From assembly GCA_035421265.1 (NCBI GenBank), contig DAOLWP010000028.1:1-7122 (forward strand): DNA of 7,122 bases, in the 5' to 3' direction. Positions 1-7,122 of the stretch are shown here, piece after piece. Origin of the DNA: UBA6220 sp937870835. GTDB taxonomy: Bacteria > Patescibacteriota > Minisyncoccia > Minisyncoccales > Minisyncoccaceae. The translations under genes and the position numbers were made by a program. Below the pieces are notes generated by a model. It did no database searches and was not told where the DNA came from. It saw only the letters and a program-made list of their open reading frames with translations. Each line of letters begins with the position of its first letter. Position 1 is the first letter of the stretch.

Positions 1-3000
1 TGTTTTGCGCTTTGGAAAGCCCGTGCCAATTGGGACTAACTTCCCAATAATCACATTCTCTTTTAATCCCTTCAATGTATCTTCCTCTCCCTTAAGAGAA
101 GCTTCTATTAAAACTCGAGAGGTTTCTTGGAATGAAGCAGCTGACAAAAAACTATCTGTGTTAAGGGCAACCTTACTAACGCCCAAAATAGTTTCTTCTG
201 CTTCAATTAATTTTTTTCCTTCTTTTTCTAGTTTTTCATTTTCTTCTAAATAACGAGGGCGGCTAATGATTTCTTCGGTGCCAAAAAGGCTGTCACCCGG
301 GTCTTTAATTTTTACTCGTGAAAACATTTGTCTTGCAATAATTTCTATGTGTTTATCGTGTATAGAAACACCTTGAGAAATATAAACTTTTTGAACTTCT
401 TTAATAATATAAGATTGGGTAGCTTCTTTCCCTACCAACTTATGCATCTTTTTTAAATCTAAAGAACCAACCGTTAGGGGATCTCCTTTTTTAACTATAT
501 CCCCTTCTTTTACTAAAATCTCAATATTGGGCGCTATTTTGTATTCCATTAGATGGTTGTCTTTGTCTTTATTTTTAATTTTGCCCTCATATTCATCTTT
601 TTCAATATCTTTGTCTCTATCTTTATCTTTATTATTTATTACGGCTATTTTAATTAAACCAGCTTTTTCGTCTACTTGCTCCACTATTCCATCTTTCAAA
701 CAAATCTCTGCTTCCCCCTTGGGAGTGCGACGCTCAAAAATTTCTTCTACTCTCGGCAAACCACGAGTAATATCTGCTTCTCCAGCTACTCCGCCAGTAT
801 GAAATGTTCTCATTGTGAGCTGAGTGCCCGGTTCACCAATTGCTTGGGCTGCAATTACTCCCACTGCTTCTCCAATATCAATCACTTTTTTCCAACCCAA
901 ATCTAATCCATAGCATTTTTTACAAAGACCTCGCCTATTTTTACAAGTCAACGGGCTACGCACCCTTACACTTGGAATATTTAAAAATTTAATTTTATTA
1001 GCCGCAGCTAAATCAATTAAATTACCCTTTTTTACTATAACTTCTCCAGTTTCCGGATTAACAATTTTTTCTAAAGCCACTCTCCCAAAAATTTTATGAA
1101 TAAAATCTTGATTAACATCATCAGCATCTTTCCTTAACATTACAAGTCCTTCCTCGTCACCACAATCTTCTTCATTAATAATAACATCATGCGCCACATC
1201 TACTAATCTTCTTGTTAAATAACCAGAAGTAGAAGTACGAAGAGCTGTATCTGCTGTTCCTTTTCGCGCCCCATGCGTAGAAATAAAATACTCCAACACA
1301 TCAAAACCCTCTTTATAAGAATTTTTAATAGCTAATTCTATAATTTGACCAGCAGGATTGGCGACCAATCCTTTCATACCCGCCATCTGCACCGGCTGAG
1401 ACCAAGAACCTCGCGAACCAGAATCAACAATTGAAAATACCGGGCTTTGAGCAGATATGCTTTTGGGCACTAATTTTTCAATTTCGCTTTTAACTTTTTT
1501 CCAAATCTCAATAACTTGATTACTTTTTTCTTCTTTAGTTAAAAGCCCTTTCTCAAAATAATTTTCCACTTCTTTAATTTTTTTCTCAGCTTCTTCAATC
1601 AAAGCTTTTTTCTCTTTTGGAACAGTTAAATCGTCCATCCCCCAAGTAATGCCAGAATAAGTAGCAAACTTAAATCCTATTTCTTTAATTTTATCTAAGG
1701 TTTCAACAGAGTTTTTATCATATATATCAACAATTTTGTTAATCATTTTTTTAATGTTTTTAGAATCCATCACCTCATTTTGATATTCAAACCCAGCTGG
1801 CAAGACTTGATTAAAAATAATTCTACCGGCACTCGTCTCTATAAAATCGCCATCTTCAATTAAACGAACTTTAATAGAGGCGCGTAAATCAATTTTCTTT
1901 AAATCATAAGCAATTAATGCATCTTCAGGAGAGGCAAAAATTTTATTCTCGCCTAAAAGTCCAGGAACAATTTTGGTTAAATAATAACAACCCAAAACCA
2001 TATCCTTAGTTGGAATCATAATTGGATCACCAGTAGACGGCTTCAAAAGATTAGAGCTGCTCAACATTCTTGTCCTCGCTTCGTCTTGAGCTTCATCTGA
2101 TAGCGGCAAATGAATTGCCATTTGATCTCCATCAAAATCAGCATTAAAGGCTGTACAAACCAAAGGATGTAAACGAATTGCTTCGCCCTCAATCAAAATC
2201 GGCTTAAAAGCTTGCACCCCTAATCTATGCAAAGTCGGAGCACGATTCAAAAGCACTAATTTTTCTTGAACTGCTTCTTCTAGCGCATCCCAAATATCAT
2301 CGCTTTCTTCCTCAATTAAACGAACTGCTCCGCGAACATTATAAGCTAATTCTTTGTCTAAAAGTTTTTTTATTACAAATGGTTTAAATAATTCTAAAGC
2401 CATTTTTTTGGGGACACCGCATTCATTTAATTTTAAGTTTGGACCAACCACAATTACACTTCGGCCAGAATAATCCACTCTTTTACCTAAAAGATTTTGT
2501 CTAAACCGACCTTGTTTTCCTTGAAGCATATCGGCCAAGCTTTTTAATAAACGGCGACCGCCAGTAGAAGCTTGAATAGTTGTTCCTTTCCTCATTTTGT
2601 TATCTATTAAGGCGTCAACGGCTTCTTGAAGCATTCTTTTTTCATTTCTCACAATAACATCCGGCGCTCCAATTTCTAAAAGATATTTTAAGCGATTATT
2701 GCGATTAATAACGCGGCGATATAAATCATTTAAATCCGAAGAAGCATATCTCCCGCCATCTAACTGGACCATTGGCCTTAAATCAGGAGGTAAAACCGGC
2801 AAAACCGTAATAAACATCCATTCTGGCCGAACATCTGCTTGTTTCATTTCTTGAAGCAAGCGCAGTCGGCGCAAAAGCATACGTTTGTCTTCGGAAGGTT
2901 TTTTATTTTCTATTTGTTCTTTTAATTTAGCAATTTCTTTATTTAAATCAATCTTTTCAAAGATATTACGAATTATTTCTCCCCCTGTGCCAGCCTCAAA

Positions 3001-3663
3001 AACCTCACCATATTTTAATGATAATTCATGATATTCTAATTCGCTCAAAATTTGCCTCGGTTTTAATAAATTAAGTTCTTGTTTAGCATTCTCTCGAGCT
3101 ATCTTTAATTGTTCTAGTGCTTCTTCTTGTTTTTTTTCTTTAACTTTTTCTGAACTCGCAGAGTTTTTAATCATGTTCTTAACTTCTTTGGTCTTGACCT
3201 GAAATTCTTCTTCAATATCCTCTAAAACTTTTTCTTTAAGCTCTTCGTTGACACTCGTTACAATATAAGAAATAAAATAAATTACTTCTTCAACTTTATG
3301 TGTTGGCAACCCTAAAACAGTTCCGATACGAGACGGCATTCCTTTCAAAAACCAGATATGGGAAACCGGGGTAGCTAATTTAATGTGCCCCATTCTTTCG
3401 CGTCTAACCGAAGATTTAGTCACCTCTACCCCGCAACGGTCACAGATAATTCCTTTATATCTAATTCTTTTATATTTTCCGCAAAAACATTCGTAGTCTT
3501 TGGTGGGACCAAAAATCTTTTCGCAGAATAAACCATCTTTTTCAGGCCTTTGCGTCCGATAATTAATAGTTTCAGGCTTAGTAACCTCTCCATGAGACCA
3601 ATTCAAAATCTCATCCGGGGAAGCAAGTTTAATTTTGAGCAATTCTAAATTTGAAACAAACAT
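1..3663 (-). CDS. rpoC: DNA-directed RNA polymerase subunit beta' (3' end cut off by window edge)
   Basis: Largest subunit of core RNA polymerase, holding the catalytic Mg2+. 1221 codons are open from ATG (3663) to base 1 with no stop. The last visible residues (ENVIIGKLVPIGTGF, then PKRKT) match the conserved region a few tens of residues before the usual C-terminus, so only a short tail is missing. Seen in order: N-terminal zinc site C59, C61, C74, C77; a charged helical insertion at about 139-200; sigma-binding clamp helices about 300-344; the Mg triad NADFDGD with D509, D511, D513 (2125-2145); bridge helix about 789-824 (ISTHGARKG, H797); second zinc site C834, C907, C914, C917; trigger-loop start TMRTFHTGG with M951, R952, H955. 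The large trigger-loop insertion of E. coli (SI3) is absent. A Lys/Asp-rich segment sits at 1012-1035. The start is fixed by an in-frame TAA about 11 codons upstream with no other ATG between. No Shine-Dalgarno is visible. It lies 71 bases after rpoB and is almost certainly co-transcribed with it. Confidence 0.98.
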   Translation of the reverse strand, partial: MFVSNLELLKIKLASPDEILNWSHGEVTKPETINYRTQRPEKDGLFCEKIFGPTKDYECFCGKYKRIRYKGIICDRCGVEVTKSSVRRERMGHIKLATPVSHIWFLKGMPSRIGTVLGLPTHKVEEVIYFISYIVTSVNEELKEKVLEDIEEEFQVKTKEVKNMIKNSASSEKVKEKKQEEALEQLKIARENAKQELNLLKPRQILSELEYHELSLKYGEVFEAGTGGEIIRNIFEKIDLNKEIAKLKEQIENKKPSEDKRMLLRRLRLLQEMKQADVRPEWMFITVLPVLPPDLRPMVQLDGGRYASSDLNDLYRRVINRNNRLKYLLEIGAPDVIVRNEKRMLQEAVDALIDNKMRKGTTIQASTGGRRLLKSLADMLQGKQGRFRQNLLGKRVDYSGRSVIVVGPNLKLNECGVPKKMALELFKPFVIKKLLDKELAYNVRGAVRLIEEESDDIWDALEEAVQEKLVLLNRAPTLHRLGVQAFKPILIEGEAIRLHPLVCTAFNADFDGDQMAIHLPLSDEAQDEARTRMLSSSNLLKPSTGDPIMIPTKDMVLGCYYLTKIVPGLLGENKIFASPEDALIAYDLKKIDLRASIKVRLIEDGDFIETSAGRIIFNQVLPAGFEYQNEVMDSKNIKKMINKIVDIYDKNSVETLDKIKEIGFKFATYSGITWGMDDLTVPKEKKALIEEAEKKIKEVENYFEKGLLTKEEKSNQVIEIWKKVKSEIEKLVPKSISAQSPVFSIVDSGSRGSWSQPVQMAGMKGLVANPAGQIIELAIKNSYKEGFDVLEYFISTHGARKGTADTALRTSTSGYLTRRLVDVAHDVIINEEDCGDEEGLVMLRKDADDVNQDFIHKIFGRVALEKIVNPETGEVIVKKGNLIDLAAANKIKFLNIPSVRVRSPLTCKNRRGLCKKCYGLDLGWKKVIDIGEAVGVIAAQAIGEPGTQLTMRTFHTGGVAGEADITRGLPRVEEIFERRTPKGEAEICLKDGIVEQVDEKAGLIKIAVINNKDKDRDKDIEKDEYEGKIKNKDKDNHLMEYKIAPNIEILVKEGDIVKKGDPLTVGSLDLKKMHKLVGKEATQSYIIKEVQKVYISQGVSIHDKHIEIIARQMFSRVKIKDPGDSLFGTEEIISRPRYLEENEKLEKEGKKLIEAEETILGVSKVALNTDSFLSAASFQETSRVLIEASLKGEEDTLKGLKENVIIGKLVPIGTGFPKRKT
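559..630 (-). repeat. Imperfect GATAAA-type coding repeat giving a Lys/Asp-rich stretch in RpoC
   Basis: In the coding direction AAA and GAT/GAC codons alternate at 630-607 (KDKDRDKD, residues 1012-1019) and again at 570-559 (KDKD, residues 1032-1035), with a charged stretch between. The tract lies inside the jaw region of beta', after the trigger loop, where Bacillus and E. coli have a shorter connection. The frame is kept. It looks like a small in-frame expansion of a hexanucleotide motif in a surface loop. Confidence 0.6.
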
Positions 3664-3734
3664 TTTATTAAATAAATTATTTTTAATTTTTAATTAGTAA
3701 TAAAACTTAAAATAATAAAGCCATAATGCATTCA
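3664..3734. other. rpoB-rpoC intergenic spacer, almost pure A/T
   Basis: The 71 bases between the rpoB stop and the rpoC ATG contain almost no G or C apart from a few near the rpoB end. No purine-rich anti-16S sequence lies in the 20 bases before the rpoC ATG; the bases there read as A/T mixture only. I see no convincing promoter or terminator, so the spacer probably serves as an unstructured, A/U-rich translation start region within a shared mRNA. Confidence 0.7.
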
Positions 3735-6700
3735 TTAATCTTCTGGTTCCTCTTCAATCTTGCCTTTTATTATTACATTTAAAGACAAAGCTTTTAACTC
3801 TGCTAATAGTAAATTGAACGAAGCTGGAATATTTGGATTTTTAATTTTTTCACCTTTCAAAATTGCTTCATAGGTTGCAGCCCGACCTAAAACATCATCA
3901 GACTTAATGGTTAACATTTCTTGTAAAGTATAAGCCGCGCCATAACCCTCTAATGCCCAAACTTCCATTTCTCCAAATCTTTGTCCACCAAATTGAGCTT
4001 TTCCTCCTAATGGCTGTTGGGTAATTAAAGAATAAGGTCCAATTGAACGCATATGAATTTTGTCTTCTACCATATGCACTAATTTCATCATATATATATA
4101 ACCTACAGTAATCTTTTCTGGAAAAGATTCGCCAGTTTCCGGGTCATATAAAGTAAGCTTGCCATCTCGAGGGTAACCAGCTTTTTCTAATTCATCTTTA
4201 ATAACAGCTTCATTGGCCCCAGAAAGAGCTGGCGTATTAGCCACATAACCAAGCTTATTAACTGCCAAGCCAAAATGAGTTTCTAAAATTTGCCCTAAAT
4301 TCATACGCGACGCTACTGATAAAGGGTTTAAAACAATATCCACAGGTGTACCATCTTCTAAAAACGGCATTTCTTCTACTGGCAAAATTTTAGCAATAAT
4401 ACCCTTATTGCCGTGGCGACCAGCCAATTTGTCTCCCACTCTAATTTTTCTAACTTCAGAAACTCTGACTCTAATTCTTTTAATTACGCCCGGCTCTAAA
4501 CTATAACCATCGCTGCGAGAAAAAACTCTTACATCAGTAACTCGGCCTCTTTTCCCGTGTTCTAAGCGCAATGAGGTATCTTTCACTTCTTTAGCTTTTT
4601 CTCCAAAAATAGCCCGCAATAATCTTTCTTCAGCGCTTAAATCTGCTTCACCTTTGGGAGAAATTTTTCCTACTAATATATCATTAGGCCCCACTTCAGC
4701 GCCTATTCTTACAATTCCTTCTTCATCTAAATCTTTTAATTTATCTTCACCTACATTGGGAATATCTGAAGTGGTTAATTCTGGTCCTAATTTGGTTTCT
4801 CTAACATCGCAGAAAAAATCTTCAATATGAACTGAAGTAAAAACATCGTCTCGCACTACTCTTTCTGATAATACAATTGCGTCTTCAAAAGTATTGCCTC
4901 GCCAGGAAATAAAAGAAACTAATAAATTTCGGCCCAAGGCTAATCGGCCATCTGCTACTGAACCTCCTTCTATTAAAGCATCTCCCTTTTTAACTAAATC
5001 TCCTAACTCTACTACCGGCCTTTGATGAAAACAAGTGTATTGATTAGTGTGGTCAAAAATTCTAACTGGATAAGAAATTACTCCAGATTCACCTTTAACT
5101 TTAACTTCCTTGGCATCAACTTTAATGACCTTGCCTGCTTCAATCGCGGTTATTAATTGCCCTGAATCTTTCGCTACCGAAGCCTCCATACCGGTTCCCA
5201 CCAAGGGCGCTTCTGGATTGACTAATGGCACAGCTTGGCGTTGCATATTAGAACCCATTTGAGCGCGGTTAGCATCATCGTTTTGTAAAAAAGGAATTAA
5301 AGAAGTAGAAACGGAAATAAACTGTTGAGGAGAAACATCAATAAAATCAATAAACTCTCTCTCAATTTCACCTGGCTCCCCTTTTATTCTCGCTTCTACT
5401 CTTGCATCTACTATATGATTATTTTCATCTATATTAATACTAGCTGGAGCAATATTATATCGCTCTTCAGCATTTGCATCTAAATAATAAATTTCTTTCG
5501 TAACTCGCCCATTTTCCACTTTGTAATATGGGGTTTCTAAAAACCCATAAGGATTCAAACGAGCATAAAGAGCCAAGTGAGTAACTAAACCTACATTAGC
5601 TCCCTCAGGAGTTTGAATTGGACAAATACGGCCATAGTGAGAGGGCTGGACATCTCTAACATCAAAACCAGCTCTTTCCCGAGTAAGCCCGCCGGGGCCA
5701 GTAGCAGTTAAGAGCCTTTTATGTTCTAGTTCCGACAATGGATTGGTATTATCCATAAATTGAGAAAATTGACTAGTAGTAAAAAACTGAGTGACTTGAG
5801 CAGAAAACGGACGAGGATTAATTAATTGCATTGGCGTAACATTTTCATGCTCTAAAATAGACATTCGGTCTTTAATAATTCTTGCCATTCGCACCAATCC
5901 AATTCTTAATTTATTAGATAATAATTCAGCTAAAGTTCTAACCCGACGATTTCCTAAATGGTCAATTTGGTCTGGATTAGAATAAGGGTCGTTATTTAAA
6001 CGAATTATTTCTTTCATTATAGCAATAATATCTTCTACGGCTAAAATTCTATCTTTCGTAGCAATCTCCCTGTCTTTTTTCGGTTTTAATTCTGGCAAAC
6101 GAGACCATAACTTCCAGCGCCCCACCTTGCTTAAATCATAACGGTCAAAATTAAAAAACATATTAAAAATTAACTCCCGAGCCGAATCTGGATTAGCCAT
6201 TTCTCCAGCTCTTAAACGCTGATAAATTTCCAAAAGCGCTTCTTCTTGATTATGGGCTGGGTCTTTTTTTAGTGTTTCTTCAATATATTTTATTTCTCCA
6301 TTATCATAAACCGAAAAAATTTCTTTAATGTCATCATCGTTGTAACCGCCCAAAGCTTTCAGCAAAGTTGTTGCAGGAATTTTCCTTTTGCGGTCTATTT
6401 TTACAGAAATAATATTTGAACCTTCGGTCTCAAATTCTAACCAAGAACCCCGATTAGGAATTAATTTAGCACCGAAACAACGTTTGCCTTTATTAATGCT
6501 TAAAGGAAAAAATACGCCGGGCGAACGAATAAGTTGAGAAATCACTACTCTTTCTACTCCATTTAAAATAAAAGTGCCCCTGTCGGTTAAAAGGGGAAAA
6601 TTACCGAAAAATATCTCCTGCTCTTGAACTCGTTTAGTAACCAAATTTACTAACTTTGCCTTAACTCTTAAGGGCGCCACATAGGAATCATTATTTTCTC

Positions 6701-6923
6701 GGGCCTCATAACCAGAAGCATAATTTGGCTTGCCAAGCTGATAATCTAAAAAGTAAAGCTCATATTCTTTGCCAGTGTAATCCCGAATTGGCGAAATCTC
6801 GGCAAAAAGCTCTTTTAATTCTTCTTCCCAAAATTGTCGGCCGCTTTCTTGTTGTAAAAAAATTAAGCTCGGCAAGGGATAAGATATCTTGCTTTTAGAA
6901 AAATCTTTGATTTTAGTTTTCAT
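3735..6923 (-). CDS. rpoB: DNA-directed RNA polymerase subunit beta, complete
   Basis: Second-largest subunit of core RNA polymerase; forms one side of the active-site cleft with beta'. 1062 residues, ending in TAA at 3737-3735. Visible landmarks: N-terminal TDRGTFILNGVERV block; rifampicin-pocket region about 382-409 (SQFMDNTNPLSE); GPGGLTRERAGF and CPIQTPEG fork region; VGKISPKGE; active-site lysines K832 and K840 within GDKLAGRHGNKG (E. coli K1065 and K1073); C-terminal QQPLGGKAQFGGQRFGEMEVWALE block that packs on beta'. It is much shorter than E. coli beta (1342) because the lineage-specific insertions SI1 and SI2 are missing, not because of truncation. The ATG at 6923 (MKTKIKDFSKSK) is preferred: GGAG lies 8 bases before it. 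A GTG at 6944 would add 7 residues (MGCGDSF) but has no ribosome binding site and falls inside an AGGTGG run. Several pocket residues differ from rifampicin-sensitive enzymes. Confidence 0.98.
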   Translation of the reverse strand: MKTKIKDFSKSKISYPLPSLIFLQQESGRQFWEEELKELFAEISPIRDYTGKEYELYFLDYQLGKPNYASGYEARENNDSYVAPLRVKAKLVNLVTKRVQEQEIFFGNFPLLTDRGTFILNGVERVVISQLIRSPGVFFPLSINKGKRCFGAKLIPNRGSWLEFETEGSNIISVKIDRKRKIPATTLLKALGGYNDDDIKEIFSVYDNGEIKYIEETLKKDPAHNQEEALLEIYQRLRAGEMANPDSARELIFNMFFNFDRYDLSKVGRWKLWSRLPELKPKKDREIATKDRILAVEDIIAIMKEIIRLNNDPYSNPDQIDHLGNRRVRTLAELLSNKLRIGLVRMARIIKDRMSILEHENVTPMQLINPRPFSAQVTQFFTTSQFSQFMDNTNPLSELEHKRLLTATGPGGLTRERAGFDVRDVQPSHYGRICPIQTPEGANVGLVTHLALYARLNPYGFLETPYYKVENGRVTKEIYYLDANAEERYNIAPASINIDENNHIVDARVEARIKGEPGEIEREFIDFIDVSPQQFISVSTSLIPFLQNDDANRAQMGSNMQRQAVPLVNPEAPLVGTGMEASVAKDSGQLITAIEAGKVIKVDAKEVKVKGESGVISYPVRIFDHTNQYTCFHQRPVVELGDLVKKGDALIEGGSVADGRLALGRNLLVSFISWRGNTFEDAIVLSERVVRDDVFTSVHIEDFFCDVRETKLGPELTTSDIPNVGEDKLKDLDEEGIVRIGAEVGPNDILVGKISPKGEADLSAEERLLRAIFGEKAKEVKDTSLRLEHGKRGRVTDVRVFSRSDGYSLEPGVIKRIRVRVSEVRKIRVGDKLAGRHGNKGIIAKILPVEEMPFLEDGTPVDIVLNPLSVASRMNLGQILETHFGLAVNKLGYVANTPALSGANEAVIKDELEKAGYPRDGKLTLYDPETGESFPEKITVGYIYMMKLVHMVEDKIHMRSIGPYSLITQQPLGGKAQFGGQRFGEMEVWALEGYGAAYTLQEMLTIKSDDVLGRAATYEAILKGEKIKNPNIPASFNLLLAELKALSLNVIIKGKIEEEPED

Positions 6924-6930
6924 AAACGAA

Positions 6931-6935
6931 TCTCC
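6931..6935 (-). promoter_or_regulatory. Shine-Dalgarno site of rpoB
   Basis: The minus strand reads GGAGA at 6935-6931. The GGAG core is separated by 8 bases from the ATG at 6923. This decides the start in favour of that ATG over the in-frame GTG at 6944. A second purine-rich run, AGGTGG (6946-6941), lies about 17 bases from the ATG, too far to be the main site. Confidence 0.7.
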
Positions 6936-7003
6936 ACAACCCACCTTTTAGTTTTTTAATCTAAAGATGACGAAGGTGATATTATTTTAGAATTTATTTT
7001 AAT

Positions 7004-7046
7004 AAAAAAGTTTCCAAACAAAAAAATACCCAATTAGGTTTTTGGA
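7004..7046 (-). terminator. Weak hairpin plus T-runs in the rpoB leader; possible attenuator or terminator
   Basis: On the minus strand TCCAAA (7046-7041) can pair with TTTGGA (7018-7013). Between them a small ACC/GGT stem (7039-7037 with 7030-7028) closes a six-base loop and is directly followed by A and a run of seven T (7026-7020). Another run of six T (7009-7004) follows the outer stem. The order stem then T-run fits intrinsic termination in the rpoB direction, but the stems are short and AT-rich. If the promoter at 7092-7120 is real this would be a leader attenuator; otherwise it may end an upstream transcript. It may also be chance. Confidence 0.22.
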
Positions 7047-7091
7047 GTTAAATCAAAAATTCAATAAAAAAGTGATGAATAATAAAAAACC

Positions 7092-7120
7092 AATTTAGCA
7101 AAAATTAATTAACTTTCCAA
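7092..7120 (-). promoter_or_regulatory. Candidate sigma-70-type promoter (extended -10) for rpoBC
   Basis: On the minus strand a -35-like TTGGAA (7120-7115) is followed by exactly 17 bases and then TAAATT (7097-7092). The -10 hexamer is preceded by TG plus one base (7100-7098), an extended -10 signature. Transcription would start near 7085, giving a leader of roughly 160 bases before the rpoB ATG. The surrounding DNA is so AT-rich that chance matches are common, and the site sits at the window edge, so a further promoter upstream or co-transcription with an upstream gene cannot be excluded. Confidence 0.4.
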
Positions 7121-7122
7121 AT

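Larger units (their letters stand above)
6924..7122. other. Non-coding leader region upstream of rpoB
   Basis: These 199 bases are very AT-rich with many A or T runs, and I see no coding sequence. In particular no rplL (L7/L12) end is visible directly upstream, although rplJ-rplL precede rpoB in many bacteria. The region holds the candidate promoter, the weak hairpin and the rpoB ribosome binding site listed separately. The segment near 6960-6980 is less AT-rich but has no recognisable feature. Confidence 0.7.

Noticed and set aside
5..906. Plus-strand open frames at 5-253, 527-802 and 676-906.
   Set aside because: They lie antisense to the conserved C-terminal part of rpoC, show low-complexity Ser/Phe-rich translations typical of the reverse complement of Lys/Glu-rich coding DNA, and have no ribosome binding site or family resemblance.
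1..3663. Frameshift or intein in rpoC or rpoB.
   Set aside because: The rpoC reading frame is the same at the start and at the window edge with all motifs in order, and rpoB is continuous; the extra segments are too short and lack intein splicing motifs.
3694..3735. A 13-codon minus-strand frame (MNALWLYYFKFYY) whose ATG overlaps the rpoB stop.
   Set aside because: Too short, in A/T-only spacer DNA, with no ribosome binding site or known counterpart; expected by chance.
3724..3737. Five-base inverted repeat TAATG/CATTA around the rpoB stop codon.
   Set aside because: Stem too short and AT-rich to be stable, with no following T-run; not a terminator.
6924..6944. GTG at 6944 as the rpoB start, adding seven residues.
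   Set aside because: No Shine-Dalgarno upstream of it, whereas the ATG at 6923 has GGAG at 8 bases; the extra residues do not resemble the family N-terminus.
7001..7121. Short direct repeats in the leader: an 11-mer AATAAAAAAGT at 7001 and 7063, and TTTGGAAA on the minus strand at 7121-7114 and 7018-7011.
   Set aside because: Low-complexity A/T words recur easily here, the spacing of the two pairs differs, and no regular array is formed.
1..7122. Recoding of TGA, as in some CPR lineages and mycoplasmas.
   Set aside because: Both long frames are open without any in-frame TGA, and Trp and Gly use standard codons, so nothing supports an alternative code.

Overview
The window holds one transcription unit, read right to left on the minus strand. 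It encodes the two largest subunits of bacterial RNA polymerase: rpoB (beta, complete) followed by rpoC (beta', running off the left edge just before its C-terminus). About 200 bases of non-coding DNA lie upstream of rpoB. There are no RNA genes, mobile elements, CRISPR arrays or other protein genes. I found no new biological system. The points of interest are lineage-specific variations inside a universal enzyme.

The DNA is strongly AT-rich, and the code appears to be the standard bacterial one: both reading frames are free of in-frame TGA, and Trp is TGG. RpoB is short (about 1062 residues) and RpoC carries a charged coiled-coil-like insertion in its N-terminal part. With the wording of the RpoB N-terminus (SPIRDYTGKEYEL, then LTDRGTFILNGVERVVISQLIRS in two conserved blocks), this suggests a small-genome uncultivated bacterium of the Patescibacteria/CPR, perhaps Parcubacteria. 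That assignment is inferred from remembered family sequences, not from a search.

Layout from right to left: 7122-6924 is AT-rich leader DNA with a plausible extended -10 promoter, a weak hairpin followed by T-runs, and a Shine-Dalgarno site. 6923-3735 is rpoB. 3734-3664 is a 71-base, almost purely A/T spacer with no recognisable Shine-Dalgarno. 3663-1 is rpoC, 1221 codons visible, open at the edge.

The two products fold together with the alpha dimer and omega to make core polymerase. Beta supplies the fork, flap and rifampicin-pocket regions and two active-site lysines. Beta' supplies the Mg-binding aspartate triad, bridge helix, trigger loop, sigma-binding clamp helices and two zinc sites. 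All these catalytic elements are visible and intact. Co-transcription from one upstream promoter would keep the two large subunits in proportion.
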